From the NCBI GenBank assembly GCA_017464305.1, contig JAFUDS010000005.1, positions 167,383 to 231,382 on the forward strand: a DNA stretch of 64,000 nt, read 5' to 3'. Positions 42,560 through 51,702 of the stretch are shown one piece after another (the stretch's first letter is position 1; each line of letters opens with the position of its first letter). This DNA comes from Clostridia bacterium. Lineage in GTDB: Bacteria; Bacillota; Clostridia; Christensenellales; Aristaeellaceae. The notes beneath the pieces are model-generated. The model was given only the letters and a program-made list of their open reading frames with translations, ran no database searches and was not told the origin of the DNA. The translations under genes and the position numbers were made by a program.

Positions 42560-43663
42560 ATGGAAAACAATCAGACATTTGATATTCAGGATTACATGAC
42601 CAAAGGGGTGGAACGGGTGGTGTCCGATGCCATCAAGGCCACGCTGAAGGATCCCCGGGAGAGCGCCTTCATGGCCCGGTTCGCCCTGGCCAGCAAAAAG
42701 GCCTCCAACAAGCGCCGCAAGGCGGAGGACGCGGGAGAGCATATCCCGCCCTTCCTCATCGCCAGCATTACCAGCCAGTGCAATTTGCACTGCGCGGGCT
42801 GCTATTCCCGCTGCAATCACGCCACGGTGGACAGCGCCCCCGTGAAACAAATGACCAGCAAGGAATGGTTCCGGGTGTTCGACGAGGCGGATGACCTGGG
42901 CATCAGCTTTATCCTGCTGGCCGGGGGCGAGCCCATGCTGCGCCGGGATATCATCGAAGCCGCGGGGCAGAAGCCCAATATCCTGTTTCCCATCTTTACC
43001 AACGGCACCTTTATGGACAGCAAGTATTTCGATCTTTTTGACCAGCATCGGAACCTGATTCCCATTATGAGCATCGAAGGAGAAAAGGAAATCACGGACG
43101 CCCGCCGGGGAACCGGGATTTATGACCGCCTGATTGCCAACATGGATGAGCTGCACCGCCGGGGCTTGATCTTTGGCGCGTCGGTCACGGTGACGACGGA
43201 GAACCTGCGGGAGGTATCCTCCCCCGCCTTCCTGAAAAGCCTTTCAGATCGGGGCTGCAAGGCGGTTATCTTTGTGGAATTCGTCCCTGTGACGGAGGAC
43301 AGCCAGGAGCTGGCCCCCGGGGACGCGGATCGGGAATACCTGGCGGCGGAGATTCAACGGCTCCGGGCCGAGCATCCTGAAATGGTTTATATCTCCTTCC
43401 CCGGGGATGAAAAAAGCTCCGGCGGCTGCGTGGCGGCCGGGCGAGGGTTCTTCCACATCAATTCCCATGGTGGCGCGGAGCCCTGCCCCTTCTCCCCCTA
43501 TTCGGACATCAACGTTCGGGATACCTCGCTAAAAGAGGCCATCAATTCCCGGCTTTTCCGCACTCTGCGGGAGAATGGACATCTGCTGGAGGATCATGCC
43601 GGCGGCTGCGTACTGTATGAAAAGCGGGAGCTGGTGGAGCAGATTCTGGCGGGTCAAATATAG
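42560..43663 (+). CDS. Radical SAM protein with SPASM-like C-terminal Cys pattern
   Basis: The 367-residue protein has the radical SAM motif TSQCNLHCAGCYSRC (CxxxCxxC), preceded by about 70 residues of helical N-terminus. Glycine-rich SAM-binding ILLAGGEPMLRRDI follows, then LFPIFTNGTFMD. Three later Cys residues (SGGCVAAG, AEPCPFSP, GGCVLYE) have the spacing of a reduced SPASM or twitch auxiliary cluster. Such enzymes modify peptides or cofactors; no precursor-peptide gene is evident near it, so the substrate is open. ATG at 42560 follows GAAGGA. It has its own promoter and is followed by tandem REP-like repeats. Confidence 0.82.
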   Translation: MENNQTFDIQDYMTKGVERVVSDAIKATLKDPRESAFMARFALASKKASNKRRKAEDAGEHIPPFLIASITSQCNLHCAGCYSRCNHATVDSAPVKQMTSKEWFRVFDEADDLGISFILLAGGEPMLRRDIIEAAGQKPNILFPIFTNGTFMDSKYFDLFDQHRNLIPIMSIEGEKEITDARRGTGIYDRLIANMDELHRRGLIFGASVTVTTENLREVSSPAFLKSLSDRGCKAVIFVEFVPVTEDSQELAPGDADREYLAAEIQRLRAEHPEMVYISFPGDEKSSGGCVAAGRGFFHINSHGGAEPCPFSPYSDINVRDTSLKEAINSRLFRTLRENGHLLEDHAGGCVLYEKRELVEQILAGQI

Positions 43664-43670
43664 ATCATGC

Positions 43671-43887
43671 AAGCTTCCCCGCGAAGCGGGGGAGCGAGGC
43701 AATGCTTGTTATGTAAAAAATCAACAGGTTTTATTTGTGCTAATTTACACGAATCAGCGTTTTCTAAAATATTACCCTGAAAGCTCCCCCGCGAAGCGGG
43801 GGAGCGAGATAACACCTGTTACGTGCATAATCAAGAGGTTGTATTTGCGCTGATTTGTGTAAATCAGCGTTTTCTTCTGGAAAACGG
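43671..43887. repeat. Tandem duplication of a REP-like composite
   Basis: Unit 1 (43671-43780) and unit 2 (43781-43887) have the same layout. A GCTTCCCCGCGAAGCGGGGG or GCTCCCCCGCGAAGCGGGGG palindrome is followed by about 55 bp of A+T-rich sequence with ATCAACAGG/ATCAAGAGG. An AAATCAGC-type hairpin (GCTGATTT/AAATCAGC, perfect in unit 2) follows, then GTTTTCT. The units differ at scattered positions, so the duplication is not recent. The exporter promoter begins immediately after unit 2. Confidence 0.78.
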
Positions 43888-43888
43888 A

Positions 43889-43918
43889 TTTACATGGCGC
43901 AAAGGCGCATGGTATAAT
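43889..43918 (+). promoter_or_regulatory. Promoter of the ABC exporter gene
   Basis: TTTACA (43889-43894) and a perfect TATAAT (43913-43918) are 18 bp apart, 31 bp before the start codon. Confidence 0.75.
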
Positions 43919-43948
43919 CCCTGCAAAGCAAGGGAGGGGGCGATTTTC

Positions 43949-45793
43949 ATGCCAGGACCGGGGGGCCCGAGGGGGCGCACACAGTTTCTGACGGAGGAGG
44001 AGAAACAGAATTCTCCCCGAATCACAAAGGCGCTGCTCACAAGAGTTTTTTCCTATCTGAAGCCCTATTGGCGGCAGCTGGCGCTGGTGCTGATCTGCAT
44101 CATCGTCTCTTCCGTCTGCGCGATTTTCCCTTCCATCCTGACCGGTAACATCATCGATGTGCTGACGGGGAAGGATCTGGGCGGCTGGTTCGGGGCTGGG
44201 GTTTCCGCCCTGATCCGGCTGATTCTGCTTTCCCTGGCCCTGAATCTGGCCTCGAACCTCATCGGCGTAGGAGAAGCCTATCTGAACAACTGGATTGCCC
44301 AGCATATCTCCTTCGATATGCGGAATCAGATGTACCGCCACCTGCAGAAGATGTCTCAGCGGTTCTTTACCTCGGAAAACCAAGGGGATATCATCACCCG
44401 CATGACCAGCGACATCTCCGGGGTGGAGTCCGTCATTACCAATACCTTTACCAGTATTCTCTCCAATGTCATCACCCTGGCGGTGGCGGTCATCGCCATG
44501 TTTCAGAAAAACTGGATTCTGGCGCTGGTAGGCATCGCGGTGGTGCCGCTGTTCACCCTGCCCACCCGTCTGGCCGGAAAGGCCAGCTGGAAGCTGGCGG
44601 GCGAGGCCCAGGCCTGTAACGACGAAATCAACGGCATTCTGAATGAAACCCTTTCCGTCAGCGGCCAGCTGCTGGTGAAGCTTTTCAGCCGAGAAGAAAA
44701 GGAGTATCAGCGATACGAGAATGCCAATGCTCGGATGATCGGGCTGAACATCCGGGCGCGGATGGCCGGCCGATGGTTCTTCATGCTGCTAAATACCCTG
44801 ACTACCATTGGCCCCATGCTGCTGTATCTGGTGGGCGGAATCCTGATCATGCAACGGGACAGCAGCCTCAGCGTGGGCGATATCACCGTGCTGGTGGCGC
44901 TGCTGGGTCGGATGTACGGCCCGGTGAACAGCCTGCTGAATATCCAGGTGGACTGGATTCGGTCCATGGCCATGTTTACCCGTATCTTTGAATATTACGA
45001 TATGCAGCCGGAAATAGATGATCGGCCGGACGCGAAAATTCTCACCGGGGCCAAGGGCGAAATCACCTTCGAGCATGTGGATTTCAGCTATGATGGAGAT
45101 CGAAAAATCCTGAAGGATATCAATTTTACCCTGCACAGCGGGGACTGTATCGCCATCGTGGGCCCCAGCGGCAGCGGAAAAAGCACCATCGTCAATCTGA
45201 TCCCCCGGCTCTGGGATGTATCCGCCGGGCGGGTCACCTTCGATGGCCAGGATGTACGGGATTGGACCCTACACTCCCTGCGGGATGAGGTAGGCGTGGT
45301 GACCCAGGAAACTTATCTGTTCAATGGCACCATTCGGGATAACCTGCTGTACGCGAAGCCCGAGGCCACGGAGCAGGAGATGATCGAAGCCTGCAAGCAG
45401 GCAAATATATATGATTTTATTCAGAAACAGCCAGAAGGCTTGGATACCCTGGTGGGCAATCGAGGCTTGAAGCTTTCCGGCGGGGAAAAGCAGCGCATTT
45501 CCATCGCCCGGGCCCTGCTGAAGGATCCGGCCCTGCTGATCTTCGACGAGGCCACCTCCGCCCTGGATTCCATCTCAGAGGCGGCCATCCAAGCGGCCAT
45601 CAATCCTCTGATTGAGGAACGAACCTCCATCCTGATCGCCCATCGGCTGTCCACCATCCTGGCCGCGGATGAGATTTTAGTGGTGCGGGATGGCGAAATT
45701 GTGGAGCGCGGAACCCACAAGGAGCTGGTCCACGCCGGCGGCACCTATCAGGAGCTGTACGAAACCCAGTTCAGCAAAGCCATGGAAGAATAA
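43949..45793 (+). CDS. ABC transporter with fused permease and ATPase domains (exporter type)
   Basis: The 614-residue half-transporter has a six-helix type-1 exporter membrane domain (about 45-340) and an ATPase domain with Walker A GPSGSGKST, signature KLSGGEKQR, Walker B PALLIFDEATSALD and the switch IAHRLSTI. It probably works as a homodimer; substrates of this class include lipids, peptides and drugs and cannot be told from sequence. ATG at 43949 follows GGGAGGGGG. An in-frame ATG at 43823 lies inside the repeat and before the promoter, so it is rejected. Confidence 0.92.
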   Translation: MPGPGGPRGRTQFLTEEEKQNSPRITKALLTRVFSYLKPYWRQLALVLICIIVSSVCAIFPSILTGNIIDVLTGKDLGGWFGAGVSALIRLILLSLALNLASNLIGVGEAYLNNWIAQHISFDMRNQMYRHLQKMSQRFFTSENQGDIITRMTSDISGVESVITNTFTSILSNVITLAVAVIAMFQKNWILALVGIAVVPLFTLPTRLAGKASWKLAGEAQACNDEINGILNETLSVSGQLLVKLFSREEKEYQRYENANARMIGLNIRARMAGRWFFMLLNTLTTIGPMLLYLVGGILIMQRDSSLSVGDITVLVALLGRMYGPVNSLLNIQVDWIRSMAMFTRIFEYYDMQPEIDDRPDAKILTGAKGEITFEHVDFSYDGDRKILKDINFTLHSGDCIAIVGPSGSGKSTIVNLIPRLWDVSAGRVTFDGQDVRDWTLHSLRDEVGVVTQETYLFNGTIRDNLLYAKPEATEQEMIEACKQANIYDFIQKQPEGLDTLVGNRGLKLSGGEKQRISIARALLKDPALLIFDEATSALDSISEAAIQAAINPLIEERTSILIAHRLSTILAADEILVVRDGEIVERGTHKELVHAGGTYQELYETQFSKAMEE

Positions 45794-45824
45794 GGTGAAA
45801 TGGCACCATCCCTTGGATTTCTCC

Positions 45825-46838
45825 CTACATGTATTTGATGCTGGCTTCATACGCATAGTGTAAATATGGATACCTCTTCAGCGCATCGCTCAGCACTTTG
45901 AGGTTTTCTATGTCCTGTTTGTCTGCCTGCCGCATATACCGTTTCAGCATAGCTTCTGAATAGTTCCCGCCAGGATTAGCGAGGTATGCCTGATTGTTGT
46001 CGAAATTCGGTGCCAGGCGAAGCACAGCGCCTGTGGCTGAAGAACGAATCACCCCATAATTACGCATGTGCCGATCCGTATTGAGGAAAACGGCATCCGC
46101 CAGCAGAATCCGTTTCCATGCGTTCTCCTGCTCGGATCCCAGCGAAGCAATATTCCGATAGATCACTTCATCATCATCGCTGGGGTCCTCAAAATAGAAG
46201 CGGAAGGAATCATAGGGTTCATAGAATTCATGCTCCTTCAGAAAGTTGCGCGTTTTCACGCGCTTGCGGAATCTTCCCACAAAGCGATATTCTGCCGCGT
46301 CCCATCCGACATCCTGCAACACCCGGCCAATTTCCACCTCTGCTTCTGTGGCCGCTGCGGATTGAAGCTTATATAACCACCAGGCATTCCCTTCATATTT
46401 CCATGTTTTGGTGAAACTTCCATCCGTAGACGCGTTTGGGGTTGCCACATGCAGGTTACGAAGACTGGTATCTGTTGAAAGCAAAATATAGTCGCTGACC
46501 TTGTTCTGCTCCTCTGTCTGGCAAAGCTGCATCCGTGGAACAAACGCCCCCTCCTCAAAGCAGGTGAATGTATCCGAGATACTAAACATATATGTCAGCA
46601 GGGCCAAGGTAATCTTATCTCGGCTGCCAATCAATTCATTCATCAGGCGACGATGCATTACGCTGTTTAAATCTACCGCCCGCTCACGAAGCCAGGAGGA
46701 AAAAGCGTCAGCCGTTCCATGCCGAATCTGCATCGGCAGCAAATCAGGTCTTTCCGGACTGAAATCAGTAATGATGGAATGTTGCACTTCAAACCTCGCA
46801 ACCTGCACATCATCATTATAGAGAATATACCGTGCCAC
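45825..46838 (-). CDS. Orphan HipA-like kinase-fold protein
   Basis: The 337-residue protein has the HipA/CtkA-type catalytic core: a lysine in WWLYKLQS (K157) followed by an acidic helix (TEAEVE), the catalytic loop FLNTDRHMRNYG (D255, N260) and the metal-binding APNFDNNQAY (D280). The N-terminal 110 residues do not look like the usual HipA N-lobe. HipA proteins phosphorylate translation factors such as GltX and are normally held by a HipB antitoxin. No helix-turn-helix gene is seen beside it. GTG at 46838 follows GGAGGGGAG. A+T-rich relative to the exporter gene, with which it is convergent. Confidence 0.78.
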   Translation of the reverse strand: MARYILYNDDVQVARFEVQHSIITDFSPERPDLLPMQIRHGTADAFSSWLRERAVDLNSVMHRRLMNELIGSRDKITLALLTYMFSISDTFTCFEEGAFVPRMQLCQTEEQNKVSDYILLSTDTSLRNLHVATPNASTDGSFTKTWKYEGNAWWLYKLQSAAATEAEVEIGRVLQDVGWDAAEYRFVGRFRKRVKTRNFLKEHEFYEPYDSFRFYFEDPSDDDEVIYRNIASLGSEQENAWKRILLADAVFLNTDRHMRNYGVIRSSATGAVLRLAPNFDNNQAYLANPGGNYSEAMLKRYMRQADKQDIENLKVLSDALKRYPYLHYAYEASIKYM

Positions 46839-46867
46839 ACTTCTCCCCTCCTTCCCTTTGCGTCCGT

Positions 46868-46896
46868 ATTTTACACTATTTGCTTTTTTTGTTCAA
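46868..46896 (-). promoter_or_regulatory. Promoter of the HipA-like gene
   Basis: TTGAAC (46896-46891) and TAAAAT (46873-46868) on the minus strand are 17 bp apart, 30 bp upstream of the GTG start. Confidence 0.65.
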
Positions 46897-46951
46897 TCAG
46901 CACCTCAGGCCAGTCAGACTGCAACTCACCAGCTAAATCAGCTTGCTCCAT
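46871..46951 (-). pseudogene. Possible fragment of an MBL-fold gene related to 48923-49729
   Basis: A 26-codon minus-strand frame reads MEQADLAGELQSDWPEVLIE and ends in TAA. Its ADLAGELQ matches AADLAGELQPN of the MBL-fold hydrolase encoded at 48923-49729, and the DNA is similar over about 30 bp. It has no ribosome binding site and overlaps the HipA-like promoter. It may be a decayed duplicate or chance; the match is short. Confidence 0.3.
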
Positions 46952-46994
46952 AGATACTGGGGATCCCTAAACGGGCCATCACCCTCTGTCAGCA

Positions 46995-48671
46995 TCAAGC
47001 AATAAACGCTACGCTCGCTTTTTTCTGATGACAGACTATCGCGTATTTCAAACGGGTAGTATATCCATGATACGTAGCGTTGCTTTCGTATTTCTGCCGA
47101 ATGATTTGGCTGGTTGCCTCCGACAGCGCCTGAGCCATTTTCTCCTCCGCCGTAACATGCTTCAGTTCCAGAATCAACGCTCTTTCTCTGGCCGGATCCA
47201 AAACGATCAGGTCACTTCTGCCATATCCAGCTTCCTGTTCCGAAAGCACCTGATATCCAAACCCGGTAAAAAATCCGTCCAGGATCAAATGATAACTGTA
47301 TTCATGGTATTCATGATAGAAGGATAGCGTTGCCTCCAATATTTGATTCAGCGCCGCCTCCGCTTGCTGTGCTTCCCCTGCCCAAAGGGTGTTTACCAAA
47401 TCTCGGACAAAGGCATTTTCAACCTTATCCTGGAAATAATCCCAAACCTCCTGCCGGAAAACATCCTGGATCCCTCGGTTTGGAATGCGCAGTGGCATGC
47501 GAGCCATACGCTCCGGCAACGCCTTTGTCAGATAGCCAGTTTCTAACAGCGCTGACCAGATATTCTCCCCTTTTTCATAAATCAAATGATAAGGCAAACT
47601 GTCGTTTACCACGCAATCAATGGACTTTCCAGCCAGCAGCTGCTCAAAGCTTTCCATCACCCCTGGTGTTTTTCCCAGAAAGCCATGAACCACCTCCAGA
47701 GATGTTTCGGACGTATTAACCCAATAGCTTTCGGGTCCCATGGCTTCGCTATAGGAGCCATCCTGCACCGCACTGACGTAGCGCAGCACATCCCAGGGAC
47801 AATACATCCGCTCCCTGCCGAAGAGATACCCATCATACCATTCCTGCACGGTTTCATAATGATCCTGCAGGTCGGCGTCTGACAGCAATTTCTGTACATC
47901 CGCGTCCGTAAAGCCAATATCCGCTGCGTAGTTTGGCGACAGAACCGTATATGGAATGATGTTGTTCACGCCCGTGTAGGTGCTGTTTTTGACTGTGTAC
48001 AGACATCCGGAGAGCAATACGGCCTTCACGTGTTCATTGGTTTTGCAAACATAGCTCAGCATATGCTCCACCATGTCCCTGACCTTATCATAGTCCGCTG
48101 TCCCTGCCGCCTTCGCCATTGGCACGTCGTATTCATCAATCAACACAAACGCCGGACGTTGGTACCTGGCAAAAAGCATGCGCGTCAGCAGGTCCAGGAA
48201 GGCGATTGTATTGCTTTCATCCGCCTTCTGATCCGCCAAAGCTGAAAACAGGTTCCAGTCGTATGGATTGATGGACCCCTGCTGCAAATCCGTCTCCAAA
48301 TCCTTGCAAATGTTCGCGGCCTGGATTCGAAGGTTTGCCAGGGTATTATCATAGCTGTCGCCATGAATTTCCTTAAGAGAGAGGAAAACAACAGGGAATT
48401 GATTCATATATGCAGCCACTGTCTGGGGATGCTCCATGATTTTCGTCCCTGCAAAGATGTCGTCGCTCTTCTGGCGGATATCCAGGAAATCACGAAACAT
48501 CGTCATGGTGATGGTCTTCCCAAACCGACGTGGCCGGGCGAAGAGAACAGCCGCTTTGAAATTTTCCGTCAGATATCGATGCAGCATCTCGGTTTTATCC
48601 ACGTAATAGGCATGGCTCGTCCTGATTTTCCAAAAGCTATCACAGGATTCATCGATTCTTACCTTCTGCAT
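46995..48671 (-). CDS. AAA-ATPase-like protein with C-terminal PD-(D/E)XK nuclease domain
   Basis: The 558-residue protein is of the AAA-ATPase_like plus PDDEXK_9 type. The N-terminal part has the family's FWKIRTSHAYYVDKTEML and P-loop RPRRFGKTITMTM (about 46-58), with Walker B PAFVLIDEYDVPM. The C-terminal domain has GYGRSDLIVLD and ALILELKH, giving the Asp and Glu-x-Lys of a nuclease. Such proteins are abundant in anaerobes, often in many copies, and their role is unproven; defence or mobile-element origin is suspected. ATG at 48671 is preferred over the GTG two codons upstream, given the GAGAAGGA spacing. A+T-rich, and adjacent to the HipA-like gene. Confidence 0.85.
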   Translation of the reverse strand: MQKVRIDESCDSFWKIRTSHAYYVDKTEMLHRYLTENFKAAVLFARPRRFGKTITMTMFRDFLDIRQKSDDIFAGTKIMEHPQTVAAYMNQFPVVFLSLKEIHGDSYDNTLANLRIQAANICKDLETDLQQGSINPYDWNLFSALADQKADESNTIAFLDLLTRMLFARYQRPAFVLIDEYDVPMAKAAGTADYDKVRDMVEHMLSYVCKTNEHVKAVLLSGCLYTVKNSTYTGVNNIIPYTVLSPNYAADIGFTDADVQKLLSDADLQDHYETVQEWYDGYLFGRERMYCPWDVLRYVSAVQDGSYSEAMGPESYWVNTSETSLEVVHGFLGKTPGVMESFEQLLAGKSIDCVVNDSLPYHLIYEKGENIWSALLETGYLTKALPERMARMPLRIPNRGIQDVFRQEVWDYFQDKVENAFVRDLVNTLWAGEAQQAEAALNQILEATLSFYHEYHEYSYHLILDGFFTGFGYQVLSEQEAGYGRSDLIVLDPARERALILELKHVTAEEKMAQALSEATSQIIRQKYESNATYHGYTTRLKYAIVCHQKKASVAFIA

Positions 48672-48825
48672 TTCCACGGTCCTTCTCCCCTCTCCTCATT
48701 CTCTGAAAAGCACTGATCGATTCCAATCAGTACGAAAGCACACTGCATCCTCTGCTGATTTTGCGAAAGCCTACTTCCTACATCACTCCGTGTGGAAGTA
48801 TTTAACCATTCCACCCCGCGCTGTT

Positions 48826-48854
48826 ATTCTACACGATTCGCGAAGTTCTTTCAA
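48826..48854 (-). promoter_or_regulatory. Promoter of the AAA/PD-(D/E)XK gene
   Basis: TTGAAA (48854-48849) and TAGAAT (48831-48826) on the minus strand are 17 bp apart. The implied leader of about 150 nt contains two short CTGATT/AATCAG inverted motifs. Confidence 0.6.
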
Positions 48855-48922
48855 TCAGCGGAAATTTCCTATGCTGCACACTTATTACATCCAATCCCTC
48901 ATAGGTAAAAAACAAACTTCTC

Positions 48923-49729
48923 TTACCCGATTCGAATTGGCTCCATATACTGAGGAATCCGCACCGGGACGAGGGCGCCGTATTTCACCTTGACGTAATT
49001 CTCGAATTGCTTGGGATCCTCGCTGTTGCCGGCGAACATATCCCAGTGGCCGGGGAGAGCCAGATTGGGCTGCAGTTCGCCTGCCAAGTCGGCTGCCTCC
49101 TGGAAGGTCATGTTCCCGATGCAGTTTCTGCTGTACCTCGCCGCGTCCCGGCCGTTGATGGGCAGCAGGGCTGCGTTGATTTTTCCCATTCCCTTCAGCT
49201 TCGGCAGCATACCCTCATACCGCAGGGTATCCCCGGCGTGATAAACCCGGACGCCGTTGCCCTCGATGATATACTGCAGGCAAGGATAGAGCCCAGTCGC
49301 TGGATCCTGATCCAGAAATTCATGGGCCGCGGCGATGGCGCGAATGGTTACCTCTCCCACCTGGCAGCTTTCCCCCTCATTGAGGCCCAGGCAATTTTGC
49401 TCAAGAATCCCATCCTCCAGGATGGCAGCCTGATGCATCCGGGGGAAGATGAATTTTGCCCCCGGACAGGTTTTGGCCCAGACGCGCCAAGCCTCATGGT
49501 CAATATGATCCAGGTGATCATGGGTGCCCAGGAAAGCATGGATCCCCTCCATCTCTTCCATGGGAACTGGTGGCGGCACCTGCCGATCCTCCCGCAGGGA
49601 GGCAAAATAATCCACGCAAAGCAGGGTATCCCCCATCTTGATCAGCAAGCCCATCTGGCCCATCCACCAGAGGACTGCTTCCCCCGGCGCGACCCGGGTT
49701 TCCTGAACGGACTGTAAAAATGGATGCAT
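48923..49729 (-). CDS. MBL-fold metal-dependent hydrolase, UlaG-like
   Basis: The 268-residue protein has the metallo-beta-lactamase motif THDHLDH (H70, H72, D74, H75), later ligands in AAAHEFLD and VYHAGDT, and LALPGHWDMFAGN near the end. This resembles UlaG, the L-ascorbate 6-phosphate lactonase family. The neighbours do not form an ascorbate operon, so the substrate is uncertain. ATG at 49729 follows GGAGG. The gene lies 93 bp after the GH20 gene on the same strand and may be cotranscribed. Confidence 0.85.
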   Translation of the reverse strand: MHPFLQSVQETRVAPGEAVLWWMGQMGLLIKMGDTLLCVDYFASLREDRQVPPPVPMEEMEGIHAFLGTHDHLDHIDHEAWRVWAKTCPGAKFIFPRMHQAAILEDGILEQNCLGLNEGESCQVGEVTIRAIAAAHEFLDQDPATGLYPCLQYIIEGNGVRVYHAGDTLRYEGMLPKLKGMGKINAALLPINGRDAARYSRNCIGNMTFQEAADLAGELQPNLALPGHWDMFAGNSEDPKQFENYVKVKYGALVPVRIPQYMEPIRIG

Positions 49730-49822
49730 CGTATCCCTCCATCTGTCACGTTACGTCTCGGCTTTTCCCTCCCCCTCCGGGGGTGGGATTTCCTCTATTC
49801 TTTCTTTTCCATCTGCCTGGCC

Positions 49823-51631
49823 TTACACAATCACGCTGGCGCTGATGAGCCGATGATAGAATTGATACCGATCATTGGGCAGGGGCTCTGCCTCCAGCTC
49901 CTCTATCACATCAATCTCACCCTTGAGCCAGCTTTCCAGCTTAGCGGCTGTTTCCTCCAATCGATAGATGGCGCCGCCATACCGATGACCCATGACCTCC
50001 CAGCCAAAGGCTCGATAGCTTCTTTCCCACAGGGCTCGATGAGTCTCCGCCAGGGAGCGATAGCGAGCGATGAGATCGGGAATCAGCTCCTCCAGCAGCC
50101 AGGAGAGCTTTTCCCGATCCTTGGCCAGATAGGCAGGCCGCAGCTGCTGCACCAGCTCCGCCTTGCCCAAGGCCGCCTCGAACAGCGCGCAGGCATAGCG
50201 GCAATCCAGCCGCTCCTCCCAGGGCCGCAGCGTCCGCAACGCCAGTGCATATCTCTCCGTCAGGCTTTCCCAGGTGTCCCCCTCCAAGGTAACGAGCGGT
50301 AGCAATGGATCGCCCCAGATCAGAGCTTTCCCGTTTCGATGATCCTCCGGGCTGGGATAGAAATCTCCCCAGGCGTCGATGACCTCCCGGGGCAAGCCCG
50401 TCAGGCATTCACCCATGGCCTGTATTTCGGTCTCAGCCGCCTCCGGCCCCTGCCAGCAGGTTTCGGAGAACAGCGGCAGCAGCCCATCCGCCAGGAAAAG
50501 ATCCGTCTCCGCGCCATCATCCCCCCAGAGGGTGGCAAAAACGGTATCCAGCCGATGCTTCGCCGCCTGGCGCAGGGCCGGGCGCATAGTAGCCTCCGTG
50601 CGCTTCACATGGGGCAGGAAGCCGGACCAGGTCCAGTTTCCGCCGGCGAACACCGTTCCCCGGCCCATCCGCGCATGCTCCTTCAGCATCAGGTCGTAGG
50701 TTTCCTCCTCCTGATGATAATAATCCCAATAAACCATCTCCACCTGGGGCAGATGAGCGATGACCTCCTCCGGCACATGGGCTTCCGAGTCATAATAATT
50801 CCCAGTCTTGGAGCCCAGGCGGAAGAACATATCGCTCCACATCATGGGCTGCAGGCCATTCTTTTCGCAGATTTCCGTCACCCGGGCCAGATGCTGATTC
50901 AATAGCTGGAAGCGATTGGTTTCCCCATTCAGGTCATGGTACCTACCCAAGCCCACCATATGAGCCTCATCCATGCCGATATGAATCCGGCGGGAGCGCA
51001 CCATCTTCGCCAGGGCGGCAATCTCCGTCTCCAGCAGCTGATAGACCTTCTCCTCCCCGATCAGATAAATATCATCAATATCCCCCATGCCCGCGGCCGC
51101 AGGCCATTGCAGGAATTGCTTCATATGAGCCAGAGTCTGGATGCAGGGGATCAGCTCCACGCCCATGGCGGCGGCATAATCATCCATCTGCTGCATCTCC
51201 TGCAGGGTATAGCGCCCCCGCAGATAGCCGAAATAGGGCTGCCCCGGCACCTCCACGGTATCCTCCGTGTAAAGCATCAGCAGATTCATGCCCAGGGCCG
51301 ACAGGTGATCAATATAGCGACAAACAGCCTCCGGCTTCATCACCGCATTTCGGGACATATCGATCATGGCCCCACAATGAGCATAATGCCGGTTCTCCTG
51401 CAATGTCAGCTCCGTCTTCCCTTCCCGCAGGGCTCGACTCAGGCGGAAGAGGCCCCGAGCCGCCGTGGAAGCATCCCCCGCCACGATGCGGGCAGCTTCT
51501 CCCTGCCGCCAGGAGATTTCCAGCCCCGGACCTTCCGTCAATTCCACAGGGAAGGGCAAATGGATGCCCGTGGTTTCTTCCACCCGCTGCTGCAGGAATG
51601 CCAGATTGATCTTCCCTACTTCTGCCGCCAT
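49823..51631 (-). CDS. Glycoside hydrolase family 20-like (beta-N-acetylhexosaminidase-type) protein
   Basis: The 602-residue protein has a short N-terminal domain, then a TIM barrel with MIDMSRNAVMKPEAV, MNLLMLYTEDT and the catalytic pair D221-E222 in RIHIGMDEAH, placed as in GH20. It then has a helical C-terminal region. GH20 enzymes release terminal N-acetylhexosamines by substrate-assisted catalysis. No signal peptide is present, so it should act on imported sugars or recycled wall fragments. ATG at 51631 follows AGGAGG by 9 bp. Confidence 0.85.
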   Translation of the reverse strand: MAAEVGKINLAFLQQRVEETTGIHLPFPVELTEGPGLEISWRQGEAARIVAGDASTAARGLFRLSRALREGKTELTLQENRHYAHCGAMIDMSRNAVMKPEAVCRYIDHLSALGMNLLMLYTEDTVEVPGQPYFGYLRGRYTLQEMQQMDDYAAAMGVELIPCIQTLAHMKQFLQWPAAAGMGDIDDIYLIGEEKVYQLLETEIAALAKMVRSRRIHIGMDEAHMVGLGRYHDLNGETNRFQLLNQHLARVTEICEKNGLQPMMWSDMFFRLGSKTGNYYDSEAHVPEEVIAHLPQVEMVYWDYYHQEEETYDLMLKEHARMGRGTVFAGGNWTWSGFLPHVKRTEATMRPALRQAAKHRLDTVFATLWGDDGAETDLFLADGLLPLFSETCWQGPEAAETEIQAMGECLTGLPREVIDAWGDFYPSPEDHRNGKALIWGDPLLPLVTLEGDTWESLTERYALALRTLRPWEERLDCRYACALFEAALGKAELVQQLRPAYLAKDREKLSWLLEELIPDLIARYRSLAETHRALWERSYRAFGWEVMGHRYGGAIYRLEETAAKLESWLKGEIDVIEELEAEPLPNDRYQFYHRLISASVIV

Positions 51632-51702
51632 TTTGCTTGCCTCCTGATACCGTTCTGTTTTATCGTTTCATCCCTTGTATGCTTTTATTGCCTTCCAGAC
51701 CG

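Noticed and set aside
43823-43948. Longer start of the ABC exporter at 43823
   Set aside because: It precedes the perfect TATAAT promoter and lies in a repeat unit; the ATG at 43949 has a strong ribosome binding site.
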